DNA from: Companilactobacillus paralimentarius DSM 13238 = JCM 10415
GTDB lineage: Bacteria; Bacillota; Bacilli; Lactobacillales; Lactobacillaceae
Direction of reading: 5' to 3'
Assembly: GCF_001434985.1 (NCBI RefSeq)
Contig: NZ_AZES01000014.1
Span: forward strand, 1-61,217
Length of the DNA stretch: 61,217 bases
The translations under genes were made by a program, and so were the position numbers. Shown piece after piece: positions 42,629-51,698 of the stretch (position 1 is the stretch's first letter; each line of letters begins with the position of its first letter). The notes beneath the pieces are model-generated. The model searched no databases and was not told the DNA's origin. It was given only the letters and a program-made list of their open reading frames with translations.

Positions 42629-43504
42629 TTGAAAAAAAGACTTGTCGCATTATTTGCAATTATGCTTTCCAGCATTCTCGTTTTGAGTGGTTGCAAAGGC
42701 AGCGGAAGCCAAGAAACTATTACAGCAGTTGGATCTTCAGCTGCCCAACCATTAGTTGAACTTGCCGGGGAAGAGTTTACAAAGAGTAACCCTAACCAGT
42801 ACGTGAATGTACAAGGTGGTGGAACTGGTACAGGACTGAGCCAGATTCAACAAGGTGCGGTTAATATTGGTAATTCTGATTTGTATGCAGAACAGAAAAA
42901 AGATATTGATGCTAGTAAGCTTGTTGATCATCGAATAGCTGCAGTGGGTATGGTTCCAGTAGTTAATAAAGATGTAAAAGTTAAATCCCTGACAATTAAG
43001 CAATTAAGACAAATTTTTTCTGGTCAGGTAAAGAACTGGAAGCAAGTTGGTGGACAGGATTTACCAATTACGATCATTAACCGTGCCGATGGAAGTGGTA
43101 CGCGATCATCGTTTGAGAGTGATGTTATGAATGGGACTCCATTCGTTCGCTCACAAGAACAAGATTCCAGTGGAATGGTCAGACAAATTGTCTACAATAC
43201 AGATGGTGCAATTAGTTATTTGGCTATGCCATACTTAAATGATACTGTAAAGACAATTGAGGTTAACAATGTAGAACCAACCATTGAAAATATTGAAAAT
43301 AATAAGTGGAAGATTTGGTCTTATGAGCATCTTTATACCAATGGTAAACCTACTGGGATGACTAAAGATTTTTTGAATTTCATTATGACCAAGCATGTTC
43401 AACAAAACGTGGTTAAAAAGATGAATTATGTTCCCATTAACGAAATGAAGTATGAAAAGGATTATAAGGGCAATGTTACGCCCGTTTCAAAGGGGGTAAA
43501 ATAA
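42629..43504 (+). CDS. pstS: phosphate ABC transporter substrate-binding lipoprotein PstS
   Basis: This 291-residue lipoprotein captures phosphate outside the membrane for the Pst importer. The signal peptide KKRLVALFAIMLSSILVLSGC ends in the lipobox LSGC (Cys about residue 22; quoted as two parts in family terms, basic KKR plus hydrophobic stretch). Phosphate-binding segments are AVGSSAAQPL, GGGTGTGLSQIQ and NRADGSGTRSSFE. I use TTG at 42629, 6 bp after GAGGTG; upstream in-frame codons give a poor N-terminus. It leads pstS-pstC-pstA-pstB-pstB-phoU. Lgt, which lipidates it, is also encoded in this window. Confidence 0.95.
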   Translation: MKKRLVALFAIMLSSILVLSGCKGSGSQETITAVGSSAAQPLVELAGEEFTKSNPNQYVNVQGGGTGTGLSQIQQGAVNIGNSDLYAEQKKDIDASKLVDHRIAAVGMVPVVNKDVKVKSLTIKQLRQIFSGQVKNWKQVGGQDLPITIINRADGSGTRSSFESDVMNGTPFVRSQEQDSSGMVRQIVYNTDGAISYLAMPYLNDTVKTIEVNNVEPTIENIENNKWKIWSYEHLYTNGKPTGMTKDFLNFIMTKHVQQNVVKKMNYVPINEMKYEKDYKGNVTPVSKGVK

Positions 43505-44425
43505 TTGAAAGATCCAATTAGAGAAAGTTTAACTAGAAAATCGGTATCTGCCAAAAGAGAAACTCGGGGTAAGATTATTTCTTTCAGTTTTACTGCCATT
43601 ATTGTTTTATTAGTTGTTACTATTATCGGATTTATTGCTTCAAGAGGGGTCATTATATTTATTAAAGATGGTGTCAATCCAATTGATTTTTTGACTCATT
43701 CTGTATGGGCTCCAAATAAGTTAGATAGTGCTGGACATCCAATTGTTGGTGCTGCACCAATGATTATTGGGTCGTTTTCAGTTACTTTGATTGCAGCTTT
43801 GATAGGAACACCCTTTGCCATTGCTGCAGCAATTTTTATGACTGAAATTTCACCAAGTTGGGGTCGGAAGGTTTTGCAGCCTGTAATTGAATTACTTGTT
43901 GGTATTCCTTCAGTTGTTTATGGATTCATTGGTTTAACAATTGTTGTACCCGCAGTAAGAACAATTGCTGGTGGTAGTGGATTTGGTATTTTAGCTGGAT
44001 CATTTGTTTTATTTGTTATGATCTTGCCAACCATTACATCAATGTCGGTTGACGCTTTAAAAGCGGTTCCACGTTATTATCGTGAAGCCTCGCTTGCCTT
44101 AGGTGCTACTAGATGGCAAACTATTCACAAAGTGGTTTTAAGAGCTGCAACACCGGGATTACTGACGGCCGTTGTTTTTGGAATGGCTCGTGCCTTCGGT
44201 GAGGCCTTAGCCGTTCAGATGGTTATTGGTAATGCTATGTTGTTACCACAAAATCTGGTTTCACCATCATCAACACTAACTAGTGTTCTGACTATGAATA
44301 TGGGAAATACTATCATGGGTTCAACATCCAATAATGCTTTGTGGTCATTGGCCTTGTTGCTTCTCTTGATGTCACTACTCTTTAATTTTGTTATTAGAAC
44401 GATCGCCAAGCGAGGTGAATTCTAA
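43505..44425 (+). CDS. pstC: phosphate ABC transporter permease PstC
   Basis: This 306-residue permease has six membrane helices and the EAA loop REASLALGATRWQTIHKVVL that contacts the ATPase. GIPSVVYGFIGL and the MARAFGEALAVQMV segments are typical of PstC. It starts with TTG at 43505 directly after the pstS stop, with AAAGGGGG upstream (43488-43496). It overlaps pstA by one base. No irregularity is seen. Confidence 0.95.
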   Translation: MKDPIRESLTRKSVSAKRETRGKIISFSFTAIIVLLVVTIIGFIASRGVIIFIKDGVNPIDFLTHSVWAPNKLDSAGHPIVGAAPMIIGSFSVTLIAALIGTPFAIAAAIFMTEISPSWGRKVLQPVIELLVGIPSVVYGFIGLTIVVPAVRTIAGGSGFGILAGSFVLFVMILPTITSMSVDALKAVPRYYREASLALGATRWQTIHKVVLRAATPGLLTAVVFGMARAFGEALAVQMVIGNAMLLPQNLVSPSSTLTSVLTMNMGNTIMGSTSNNALWSLALLLLLMSLLFNFVIRTIAKRGEF

Positions 44426-45312
44426 TGTTCAACGAAAAAACTAAAGATAAGATTGCTACTGGTGTAATTTATTTTATGTCAGGTATTATCGTTTTAATTT
44501 TGATAGGTTTATTAGTTTATATTTTAGGTAGTGGGTTACGCTATGTTAATTGGCATTTCTTAACTTCTGGTTCTAAAGCCTTTCAAGCTGGTAGTGGCGT
44601 AGGTGTTCAATTATTTAACTCTTTCTTCCTATTGATTTTATCAATGTTAATTTCTATTCCAATCTCTATTTCGGCTGGTATTTATTTATCAGAATATGCA
44701 GGGAAAAATAAACTGGTTGAATTGATTAGAGTTTCAATTGAAGTTTTGAGCTCTTTGCCATCAATTGTTGTTGGTTTGTTTGGATTTTTGATTTTCGTTA
44801 TTAGTTTCAAGTTTGGTTTTTCCATTTTGTCTGGTGCTTTGACACTGACTGTTTTTAATTTACCAATTCTAACTAGAAATGTTGAAGATTCATTAAAATC
44901 AGTTTCACAGTCACAACGTGAGGCTGGATTGGCCTTAGGTTTGTCAAAATGGGAAACAGTTATCCATGTTATCATTCCAGACGGACTACCAGGTATTATT
45001 ACTGGGATGATTATTGGTGCTGGTAGGGTCTTTGGTGAAGCTGCTGCCTTAATTTATACTGCGGGACAAAGTGCACCACCACTTGATTTTACTAATTTCA
45101 ATATTTTTAGTATAACTAGTCCTCTAAACCTAATGAGACCGGCTGAAACCTTAGCTGTTCATATTTGGAAGGTTAATTCTGAAGGACTAATTCCGGATGC
45201 TGTTCAGGTATCAGCCGGTGCCTCGGCTGTTTTGATTATTGCTGTATTAATTTTTAATCTTCTATCTAGATATATTGGCAATTTAGTTTACAAAAAGATG
45301 ACGGGTAAATAA
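44425..45312 (+). CDS. pstA: phosphate ABC transporter permease PstA
   Basis: This 295-residue partner permease has six membrane helices and the loop REAGLALGLSKWETVIHVIIP. The motif SSLPSIVVGLFGFLIFV and GRVFGEAAALIYTAG are typical. The ATG overlaps the pstC stop by one base, with CGAGGTG upstream, so the two are translated together. With PstC it forms the channel of the phosphate importer. Confidence 0.95.
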   Translation: MFNEKTKDKIATGVIYFMSGIIVLILIGLLVYILGSGLRYVNWHFLTSGSKAFQAGSGVGVQLFNSFFLLILSMLISIPISISAGIYLSEYAGKNKLVELIRVSIEVLSSLPSIVVGLFGFLIFVISFKFGFSILSGALTLTVFNLPILTRNVEDSLKSVSQSQREAGLALGLSKWETVIHVIIPDGLPGIITGMIIGAGRVFGEAAALIYTAGQSAPPLDFTNFNIFSITSPLNLMRPAETLAVHIWKVNSEGLIPDAVQVSAGASAVLIIAVLIFNLLSRYIGNLVYKKMTGK

Positions 45313-45315
45313 GAT

Positions 45316-46122
45316 ATGATTGAACAAAATGATCAACAATACATCCTTCATTTGGATGAAGATAAACATGAAATCGCCATGAAGACTGAAGATTTACAGG
45401 TATTTTATGGCGAAAAGGAAGCGATGCATAAAGCATCCTTGCAATTTGAAAGATATAAAATAACATCTTTAATTGGAGCCTCTGGTTCTGGTAAGTCAAC
45501 ATTCTTGAGATCATTGAATCGTATGAACGATAATGTTGAAGGTGCAAGCGTTAAGGGTAAAATCATGTACCGTGGTTTGGATATCAATAAGAATAATGTT
45601 GATATTTATGAAGTAAGAAAGCATATTGGGATGGTGTTTCAACGACCTAATCCATTTTCTAAATCAATTTATGATAATATTACTTTTGCACTAAAGCGTC
45701 ACGGATTGCATGACAAGAAGAAATTAGATGAAATAGTTGAAACAACATTGAAACAAGCTTCATTGTGGGATCAAGTAAAAGATGATCTTAACAAAAGTGC
45801 TCTAGCTCTGTCAGGTGGACAACAGCAGCGTCTCTGTATTGCTAGAGCAATTGCAATGAAGCCAGATATTCTTTTGATGGATGAGCCAGCTAGTGCGTTG
45901 GATCCAATTTCAACTTCAAATGTTGAAGAGACCATGATGAATTTGAAAGATAATTATACAATTATCATCGTTACACATAATATGCAACAAGCCGCTAGAA
46001 TAAGCGATTATACGGCATTTTTCCATTTAGGTCATGCTGTGGAATTTAATGAGACGAGAAAGATATTCACTCGTCCAAAAATTAAAATAACAGAAGATTA
46101 TGTTTCGGGACACTTTGGATAG
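45316..46122 (+). CDS. pstB: phosphate ABC transporter ATPase PstB (first copy)
   Basis: This 268-residue ATPase has Walker [10 protein letters not shown], signature LSGGQQQR and Walker [14 protein letters not shown], with the switch His in [13 protein letters not shown]. It starts 4 bp after pstA. The N-terminal extension of about 25 residues ([19 protein letters not shown]) is not found in the second copy. Two consecutive PstB genes are common in lactobacilli and streptococci, and it is not known from sequence whether they form a heterodimer. Confidence 0.95.
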   Translation: MIEQNDQQYILHLDEDKHEIAMKTEDLQVFYGEKEAMHKASLQFERYKITSLIGASGSGKSTFLRSLNRMNDNVEGASVKGKIMYRGLDINKNNVDIYEVRKHIGMVFQRPNPFSKSIYDNITFALKRHGLHDKKKLDEIVETTLKQASLWDQVKDDLNKSALALSGGQQQRLCIARAIAMKPDILLMDEPASALDPISTSNVEETMMNLKDNYTIIIVTHNMQQAARISDYTAFFHLGHAVEFNETRKIFTRPKIKITEDYVSGHFG

Positions 46123-46133
46123 GAGCGTTAAGT

Positions 46134-46892
46134 TTGGCAAAAAAAATTTTGACATCTTCCGATGTACATTTATTTTATGGAAAAAAAGAAGCATTAAAAG
46201 GTATTAACTTAGATTTTAATAAAAATGAGATCACTGCTCTAATTGGTCCTTCAGGTTGTGGTAAATCGACGTATTTAAGATGTTTGAATCGTATGAATGA
46301 TTTAATTCCTGATGTAACTATTACAGGAACAATTTCATTGGATGGCAAGAATATTTATTCTCCTAATGTCGATACTGTAGCCTTGAGAAAACAAGTGGGG
46401 ATGGTATTTCAACAGCCTAATCCGTTTCCTTTCTCAATTTATGATAATGTAGTGTATGGACTAAGATTAGCTGGTGTTAAAGATAAGTCAGTTTTGGATG
46501 AAGCAGTTGAAACTAGTTTGAAAAATGCCGCTGTTTGGGATGATGTGAAGGATAAATTGCATCAAAGTGCATTGTCACTTTCAGGTGGTCAACAACAAAG
46601 AGTATGTATTGCTAGAGTTTTAGCGGTGAAACCTGATATTATTTTATTAGACGAACCAACTTCTGCTTTGGATCCTATTTCGTCGGCTAAAGTTGAAGAT
46701 ACAATGTTGGCACTACGTGAGGATTACACTATTATTACTGTTACACATAATATGCAACAGGCTTCGAGAATATCCGATCAAACCGCCTTCTTCCTAAATG
46801 GAGAGTTAATTGAAGCAGATAAAACAAAAAATATTTTCTTAAATCCAAAAGAGAAACAGACTGAAGATTATATTTCAGGAAAATTCGGTTAG
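46134..46892 (+). CDS. pstB: phosphate ABC transporter ATPase PstB (second copy)
   Basis: This 252-residue ATPase has Walker [10 protein letters not shown], signature LSGGQQQR and Walker [14 protein letters not shown]. It shares clear similarity across its length with the preceding gene, so the pair arose by duplication. The start is TTG at 46134 with AGGAGCG upstream. Both copies keep every catalytic motif, so neither looks decayed. It precedes phoU by 11 bp. Confidence 0.95.
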   Translation: MAKKILTSSDVHLFYGKKEALKGINLDFNKNEITALIGPSGCGKSTYLRCLNRMNDLIPDVTITGTISLDGKNIYSPNVDTVALRKQVGMVFQQPNPFPFSIYDNVVYGLRLAGVKDKSVLDEAVETSLKNAAVWDDVKDKLHQSALSLSGGQQQRVCIARVLAVKPDIILLDEPTSALDPISSAKVEDTMLALREDYTIITVTHNMQQASRISDQTAFFLNGELIEADKTKNIFLNPKEKQTEDYISGKFG

Positions 46893-46903
46893 GAGAAAAA
46901 ACG

Positions 46904-47584
46904 ATGCGCACTACTTTCGAGGAACAATTAAATAACTTACATTTACGATTCTCAGAAATGGGTATGATGGCGAGTGAGGCCATTATGAAATCTGTTAAAG
47001 CATATATTGATCATGATAAATCTTTGGCCAAAGAGGTTATTCGTAACGATCATGTGATTAATAAACGAGAGATGGACTTGGAAAAGGAATCTTTTGAAAT
47101 GATTGCTTTGCAACAACCAGTTACATCTGATTTGAGAATGATTGTAACGGTTTTAAAGGCTAGTTCTGATTTAGAAAGAATGGGCGATCATGCGGTAAGT
47201 ATTGCTCAGGAAACAATTAGAGTTAAGGGTGAAACAAGAATTCCCGAAATTGAAAAACTAATTGCGGAAATGGGTGAAATGAGTACTAGTATCGTTGAAG
47301 ATTCACTGGAAGCCTACTTGAAAAAAGATAGTAAGATGGCTGAAGAAGTTGCTCATCGTGATGTAGAGATTGATGCAAAAAGTACTTTGATCAATGAACT
47401 ATGTATCAAAGATATGCAGAAAACTGTAGAGAATGTTTTAAGTGGTTCGTCTTATATGCTTGTGGCTAGTTATTTGGAACGTGTTGGTGATTATGCAACT
47501 AATATTTGTGAATGGGTTGTTTACTTGAACACTGGACATGTGGTAGAACTGAATCGGAAGCATATTCCTGATGTCGATGAGTAG
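46904..47584 (+). CDS. phoU: phosphate signalling protein PhoU
   Basis: This 226-residue all-helical protein has two PhoU repeats with the metal-binding pattern E/DxxxD: SDLERMGDHAVSIA in the first half and ERVGDYATNICEWVVYL in the second. PhoU links the Pst importer to PhoR so that the kinase is off when phosphate enters. AGGAG precedes the ATG at 46904. It ends the pst operon. No terminator is obvious in the 57 bp before the next gene. Confidence 0.94.
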   Translation: MRTTFEEQLNNLHLRFSEMGMMASEAIMKSVKAYIDHDKSLAKEVIRNDHVINKREMDLEKESFEMIALQQPVTSDLRMIVTVLKASSDLERMGDHAVSIAQETIRVKGETRIPEIEKLIAEMGEMSTSIVEDSLEAYLKKDSKMAEEVAHRDVEIDAKSTLINELCIKDMQKTVENVLSGSSYMLVASYLERVGDYATNICEWVVYLNTGHVVELNRKHIPDVDE

Positions 47585-47641
47585 AATTGATATTTTCTTG
47601 AATATGTAGTATATTTTTTGGACAAGTTGAGGTGAATTTAT

Positions 47642-47893
47642 ATGAAGGAAAGAATCACAAGATCTACTACGGATCGAATGTTAGCAGGTGTATGCGGTGG
47701 TTTAGGTGCCTACTTTGGCGTTGATTCAACCTGGATACGTTTAGCCTTTATCTTTCTGTTACCTTTTACTTATTTTCTACCAGTCTTAGTTTATGTAATT
47801 CTCGTATTCTCTTTACCTGAGAAACGAAATATTCAAGAGACGGATTTTAATAAGAGAAAGCGTGGCACTAAAGCTGCCAAGAAATATTACTGA
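47642..47893 (+). CDS. PspC domain protein (YvlC-like)
   Basis: This 83-residue protein is a PspC-domain envelope-stress protein: ITRSTTDRMLAGVCGGLGAY, then FGVDSTWIRLAF and a membrane segment (about 33-58). The short basic tail ends KAAKKYY. In Bacillus, YvlC stands next to YvlD, as here, upstream of hprK. TTGAGGTG lies 8 bp before the ATG. The role is likely in membrane homeostasis; this is inferred from the domain. Confidence 0.87.
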   Translation: MKERITRSTTDRMLAGVCGGLGAYFGVDSTWIRLAFIFLLPFTYFLPVLVYVILVFSLPEKRNIQETDFNKRKRGTKAAKKYY

Positions 47894-47917
47894 TTCAAAA
47901 AAGAATGAGGGTATGAA

Positions 47918-48283
47918 ATGAAGTTACTTATAAAAGTGGCAATACAAACGCTTTTGTTTTTAGCAATTGCTAGATTATTGCCCGGTATGTTTCGAGTGGA
48001 CACTTTAGCTACGGCGATTATTGCTAGTCTTGTTTTAGCCATTTTGAACTGGACAATCAAACCACTTCTACATATTATTTCTCTACCGATTACATTTATT
48101 ACATTTGGACTATTTTCCTTTGTAATTAATGCAATCACTCTAGAATTAACTTCGGCGTTAGTTGGGTCAAATAGTTTTTATTTCAATGGATTTGGTTCAG
48201 CCCTAGTCGTTGCCATTATTCTAGCAATCTGTAATTCGATCATTAATAGTTATACAATGAATAATTTTCAAAGACGCGTCTAG
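47918..48283 (+). CDS. phage holin family protein (YvlD-like)
   Basis: This 121-residue protein has four membrane helices with short loops and belongs to the Mycobacterium phage holin IV/YvlD family. Signature: ILNWTIKPLLHIISLPITFITFG, with the central LNWTIKPLLHIISLP the strongest part. Despite the family name it is not phage-borne; the neighbours are all chromosomal core genes. It sits 24 bp after the PspC gene, with AATGAGGG upstream. Function unknown; it is commonly induced with envelope stress in Bacillus. Confidence 0.85.
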   Translation: MKLLIKVAIQTLLFLAIARLLPGMFRVDTLATAIIASLVLAILNWTIKPLLHIISLPITFITFGLFSFVINAITLELTSALVGSNSFYFNGFGSALVVAIILAICNSIINSYTMNNFQRRV

Positions 48284-48296
48284 AACGCGTTTTTTT
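48272..48296 (+). terminator. terminator after yvlD-like gene
   Basis: A short stem (ACGCGT / ACGCGT around CTAGA) followed by seven T residues overlaps the 3' end of the gene. Confidence 0.85.
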
Positions 48297-48347
48297 GTTT
48301 CTAAAATGATAAAATTATTATAAATAAAGAATCTGTGGGGGTTAGCA

Positions 48348-49313
48348 ATGACAAATTTTGTTACAGTATCTCAAATGGTAAAGGATAACGAATTGAAAGT
48401 TTATGCTGGAGAAGAGTTATTAAAAGATAAAAAAGTCATAACGACCGATATTTCTCGCCCGGGAATCGAATTGACGGGTTATTTTGATTATTATCCAAGT
48501 GAACGAATTCAGTTATTTGGTCAAACAGAAACTTCATATTCACGTTCAATGACTGCCAATAATCGTTATAAAGTGATGCTTGAATTGTGTCGTGAAGATA
48601 CGCCGGTCCTTTTGATTTCAAGAAATATTCAACCAAGTAAAGAATTGTTGAGAGCTGCTAAGGAACATCATGTTCCTGTTATTGGTTCAGAGTTACCAAC
48701 AACAAGACTTTCAAGTATGATCACCGAGTATTTGGATGAGAAACTAGCTCCCAGAGAGTCAATTCATGGTGTTTTAGTAGATGTTTATGGTATTGGAATT
48801 TTATTGACTGGTCATTCTGGAATTGGTAAAAGTGAAACAGCTTTGGAATTGATCAAACGTGGTCATCGTTTAATTGCTGATGATCGTGTTGATGTTTATC
48901 AACGTGATGAAAAGACTATTGTTGGTGAAGCACCTAAGATTTTGAATCACTTATTGGAAATTCGTGGTATTGGAATTATCGATGTTATGAATCTTTTTGG
49001 AGCAGGTGCCGTTCGTTCTCAAAGTGAGATTCAATTGATTATTAATTTGGAGAATTGGTCTGCCGATAAGAATTATGATCGTATTGGAACTTTGGAAGAT
49101 AGACGTACCTTTTTTGACGTTGATGTACCACAAATTACTGTTCCGGTTAAAGTCGGTCGTAATATCTCTATCATTATCGAAGTCGCTGCCATGAATTATC
49201 GTGCTAAGAAGATGGGATATGACGCTACAAAGAAATTTGAAGATAATCTAGGATTATTAATCAAAGAGAATGAGGAAAAAACAAAGAATGAAAAAAATGG
49301 AGAAGGTAAGTAA
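48348..49313 (+). CDS. hprK: HPr kinase/phosphorylase
   Basis: This 321-residue enzyme phosphorylates and dephosphorylates Ser46 of HPr, the signal that activates CcpA. Walker A GHSGIGKS is at 155-162. The HprK signature [20 protein letters not shown] and the C-terminal [11 protein letters not shown] with VGRN follow. The N-terminal domain (1-130) is typical. GGGGG lies 10 bp upstream of the ATG. It overlaps lgt by one base, the common hprK-lgt arrangement. It connects to the cre boxes seen at 35828 and 6777. Confidence 0.96.
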   Translation: MTNFVTVSQMVKDNELKVYAGEELLKDKKVITTDISRPGIELTGYFDYYPSERIQLFGQTETSYSRSMTANNRYKVMLELCREDTPVLLISRNIQPSKELLRAAKEHHVPVIGSELPTTRLSSMITEYLDEKLAPRESIHGVLVDVYGIGILLTGHSGIGKSETALELIKRGHRLIADDRVDVYQRDEKTIVGEAPKILNHLLEIRGIGIIDVMNLFGAGAVRSQSEIQLIINLENWSADKNYDRIGTLEDRRTFFDVDVPQITVPVKVGRNISIIIEVAAMNYRAKKMGYDATKKFEDNLGLLIKENEEKTKNEKNGEGK

Positions 49314-50128
49314 TGAATTTTGATTTGCTGGCATTAAACCCAATTGCTTTAAATCTAGGCGGTTTAGAGATTCACTGGTATGGAGTTATTATTGCCCTGG
49401 GTGCTTTAGTTGGAGTTATCATGGCAATGCGTGAAGCAAAAAGAAGACATCTGGATCCTGATAATATTTTGGATTTAGTTTTATACGGAGTTCCAATTGC
49501 TTTAGTTGGTGCTCGTCTGTATTATGTTATTTTTGAATTACCATATTACTTGGCTAATCCTAGTGAAATAATTAAGATCTGGCATGGTGGTATTGCAATT
49601 TATGGAGGTTTAATTGCCGCATTTATTGTTTTGTTGGTTCTATGTAAAAAAAGAAATATTTCGCCCTGGTTGATGCTAGATATCGCCGCACCTTCAGTTC
49701 TTTTAGGACAAATAGTTGGTCGCTGGGGTAACTTTATGAATCAAGAGGCTTTTGGTGCTAAAACTACTTTGAGTTTTTTACAATCTTTACATATGCCACA
49801 TTTCATTATTGAACAAATGTATATCAATGGTGCTTACCGTCAGCCAACCTTTTTGTATGAATCTGTTGGTAATTTAATAGGTTTGGCTTTGATTTTAATT
49901 TTGAGAAATCGTAAGCATCTGTTAAAACGTGGTGAAGTATTTTTAACATATTTAATTTGGTATCCGGCAGTTAGACTTTTTGTTGAAGGTATGCGAACAG
50001 ATAGTTTATATATTTTACCAGGCGTAAGGGTTTCACAAGCCTTATCACTAATACTATTTTTCGTTGCCATTGGAATTTTTATTTATCGTCGAAAGAATGA
50101 AAATGATCCTTGGTATAATGAGTTGTGA
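49313..50128 (+). CDS. lgt: prolipoprotein diacylglyceryl transferase
   Basis: This 271-residue seven-helix enzyme attaches diacylglycerol from phosphatidylglycerol to the lipobox cysteine of prelipoproteins. Key segments are [10 protein letters not shown] (essential His), [13 protein letters not shown] (the Arg/Asn signature) and the later RQPTFLYE. The ATG overlaps the hprK stop by one base, preceded by GAGAAGG. PstS in this window is a likely client and PgsA supplies its lipid donor pathway. Confidence 0.96.
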   Translation: MNFDLLALNPIALNLGGLEIHWYGVIIALGALVGVIMAMREAKRRHLDPDNILDLVLYGVPIALVGARLYYVIFELPYYLANPSEIIKIWHGGIAIYGGLIAAFIVLLVLCKKRNISPWLMLDIAAPSVLLGQIVGRWGNFMNQEAFGAKTTLSFLQSLHMPHFIIEQMYINGAYRQPTFLYESVGNLIGLALILILRNRKHLLKRGEVFLTYLIWYPAVRLFVEGMRTDSLYILPGVRVSQALSLILFFVAIGIFIYRRKNENDPWYNEL

Positions 50129-50193
50129 GCAATCTAATTGATAATTAAAAAATAAATGGTAATATTTGTTGAGTAATAGGAGGTAATTCGACG

Positions 50194-51135
50194 ATGAAAA
50201 CATACGATGTAGTAATTATTGGGGCAGGTCCTGGTGGATTAACTGCCGCTTTATATGCTTCACGTGCCAACCTTTCAGTAATGATTCTTGATCGTGGTAT
50301 CTATGGTGGTCAAATGAATAACACCGCTGCGATTGAAAATTATCCTGGATTTGAATCAATTTTGGGTCCAGACTTGAGTGAAAGAATGTATAAATCTTCA
50401 ACTCAGTTTGGTGCTGATTTTGGTTATGGTGCTGTTCAATCAGTTGAAGATAAGGGTAATGTTAAAATTATCCACACTGATGATGGCGATTATGAAGCTA
50501 AAGCATTAATCATTGCAACTGGTTCACAATATAAGAAGATTGGGGTTCCTGGTGAAAATGAATTATCGGGACGTGGTGTTTCTTATTGTGCTGTTTGTGA
50601 TGGTGCTTTCTTCAAGGATCAAGATGTCGCCGTTATCGGTGGCGGAGATTCTGCTGTTGAAGAGGGAATTTACCTTACACAACTAGCTAAGTCAGTAACA
50701 ATTATTCACCGTCGTGACCAATTGCGTGCTCAAAAAATTCTGCAAGACCGTGCATTTAAAAATGACAAGATTAAGTTTGTCTGGAATGCTGATGTTAAGG
50801 AAATTACGAGTGCTGACGATAAAGTTTCCGGTGTTAAATACGTTGATAAGAAGACTGGCGAAGAACACATTGTTCCAGCTAAGGGTGCTTTCATTTATGT
50901 TGGTATCAAACCAATGACAGAACCATTCAAGGACTTAGGTGTTTTGGATGAAGACGGATGGATTAATACTAATGAACATATGCAAACAAATATTCCTGGT
51001 ATTTTTGCTGTTGGGGATGTTCGTAAGAAGGATCTTCGTCAAGTAGCTACAGCTGTTGGTGAAGGTGGTATAGCTGGTCAACAAGCATACAGTTATATTC
51101 AAGAACTTGCTGATGATAAGGTAACAACAAAATAG
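50194..51135 (+). CDS. trxB: thioredoxin-disulfide reductase
   Basis: This 313-residue flavoprotein passes electrons from NADPH to thioredoxin. FAD binding: GAGPGGLTAALYASR; redox pair CAVC (C132, C135); NADPH binding: GGGDSAVEE; C-terminal FAD motif GIFAVGDVRKKDLRQVATA. The length is that of low-molecular-weight bacterial TrxB. AGGAGG is 11 bp before the ATG. Its activity bears on Spx, whose redox switch it helps reset. It stands alone with a terminator. Confidence 0.97.
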   Translation: MKTYDVVIIGAGPGGLTAALYASRANLSVMILDRGIYGGQMNNTAAIENYPGFESILGPDLSERMYKSSTQFGADFGYGAVQSVEDKGNVKIIHTDDGDYEAKALIIATGSQYKKIGVPGENELSGRGVSYCAVCDGAFFKDQDVAVIGGGDSAVEEGIYLTQLAKSVTIIHRRDQLRAQKILQDRAFKNDKIKFVWNADVKEITSADDKVSGVKYVDKKTGEEHIVPAKGAFIYVGIKPMTEPFKDLGVLDEDGWINTNEHMQTNIPGIFAVGDVRKKDLRQVATAVGEGGIAGQQAYSYIQELADDKVTTK

Positions 51136-51157
51136 TATAAAAAGTATTTTGAATATG

Positions 51158-51200
51158 AGGATTATGAAATGGAGAATATCCATTTTGTAATCCTTTTTTT
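51158..51200 (+). terminator. trxB terminator
   Basis: A stem of about 16 bp with one bulge (AGGATTATGAAATGGA / TCCATTTTGTAATCCT) is followed by seven T residues. Confidence 0.92.
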
Positions 51201-51257
51201 GTGCCTTGACCTAATAATAAAAGACTAAATATTGAAAAAATTATTATTAGCATTTGG

Positions 51258-51287
51258 TTTGAATATATACATGTTTAAACATATACT
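51258..51287 (+). promoter_or_regulatory. XRE gene promoter with operator palindrome
   Basis: The perfect 12-bp palindrome ATGTTTAAACAT (51271-51282) sits between a weak -35 (TTTGAA, 51258-51263) and the -10 TATACT (51282-51287). This is where an autorepressor would bind. Confidence 0.5.
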
Positions 51288-51314
51288 ATTAGCAAAAGAC
51301 AGGAAGTGATTCTT

Positions 51315-51569
51315 ATGTGTGAAGTAGTAGATAAAAAAATAAATCAATTGATGAACGAATCTGGTTTCAATATTGCTAGAAACCTAAAAGTCTTAAGAAA
51401 AGAAAAGAATCTAACTCAAAAGGAAGTAGCAAGACATCTGAATATTGATGTGACAACTTTATCTCACTATGAGACAGGTATTAGAATGCCAGATATTGAT
51501 ACACTAATTGCGTTGGCAAGATACTATGATACGGATATAAACAGAATCATCAGTAATAATCTCGAATAA
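51315..51569 (+). CDS. small XRE-family transcriptional regulator
   Basis: This 84-residue protein is little more than one Cro/C1-type helix-turn-helix: ARNLKVLRKEKNLTQKEVAR, then HLNIDVTTLSHYETG and IRMPDIDTLIALARYYD, about residues 19-78. There is no sensor domain. I start at the ATG at 51315, 9 bp after AGGAAG; a GTG at 51306 touches the ribosome site. A palindrome in its promoter suggests autoregulation. No toxin or peptide gene is adjacent, so it is not an obvious antitoxin. Its targets are unknown. Confidence 0.85.
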   Translation: MCEVVDKKINQLMNESGFNIARNLKVLRKEKNLTQKEVARHLNIDVTTLSHYETGIRMPDIDTLIALARYYDTDINRIISNNLE

Positions 51570-51658
51570 TTTGTATATTTGTGGTCGATTTTTAAGGATA
51601 TTTTAAAAAAAATAGCTTAAAGTGTCGTAATCAAATATAAATGGTACTCTATGATTGA

Positions 51659-51682
51659 TATAATGGTTGTAAGTACTTACAA
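51659..51682 (+). promoter_or_regulatory. pgm -10 box and 16-bp perfect palindrome
   Basis: TATAAT (51659-51664, with TG two bases upstream) predicts a start near 51671. The perfect palindrome TTGTAAGTACTTACAA (51667-51682) covers that start and ends just before the AGGAGG site. It could be a repressor operator or a 5' hairpin. Confidence 0.55.
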
Positions 51683-51698
51683 ATTAGGAGGACAAGTT

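Noticed and set aside
45316-46892. One of the two pstB genes as a decaying duplicate
   Set aside because: Both keep Walker A, signature, Walker B and switch His, and both have ribosome sites.
47918-48283. Holin annotation as a sign of prophage
   Set aside because: The protein is a YvlD-type chromosomal membrane protein between a PspC gene and hprK. No phage gene is near.
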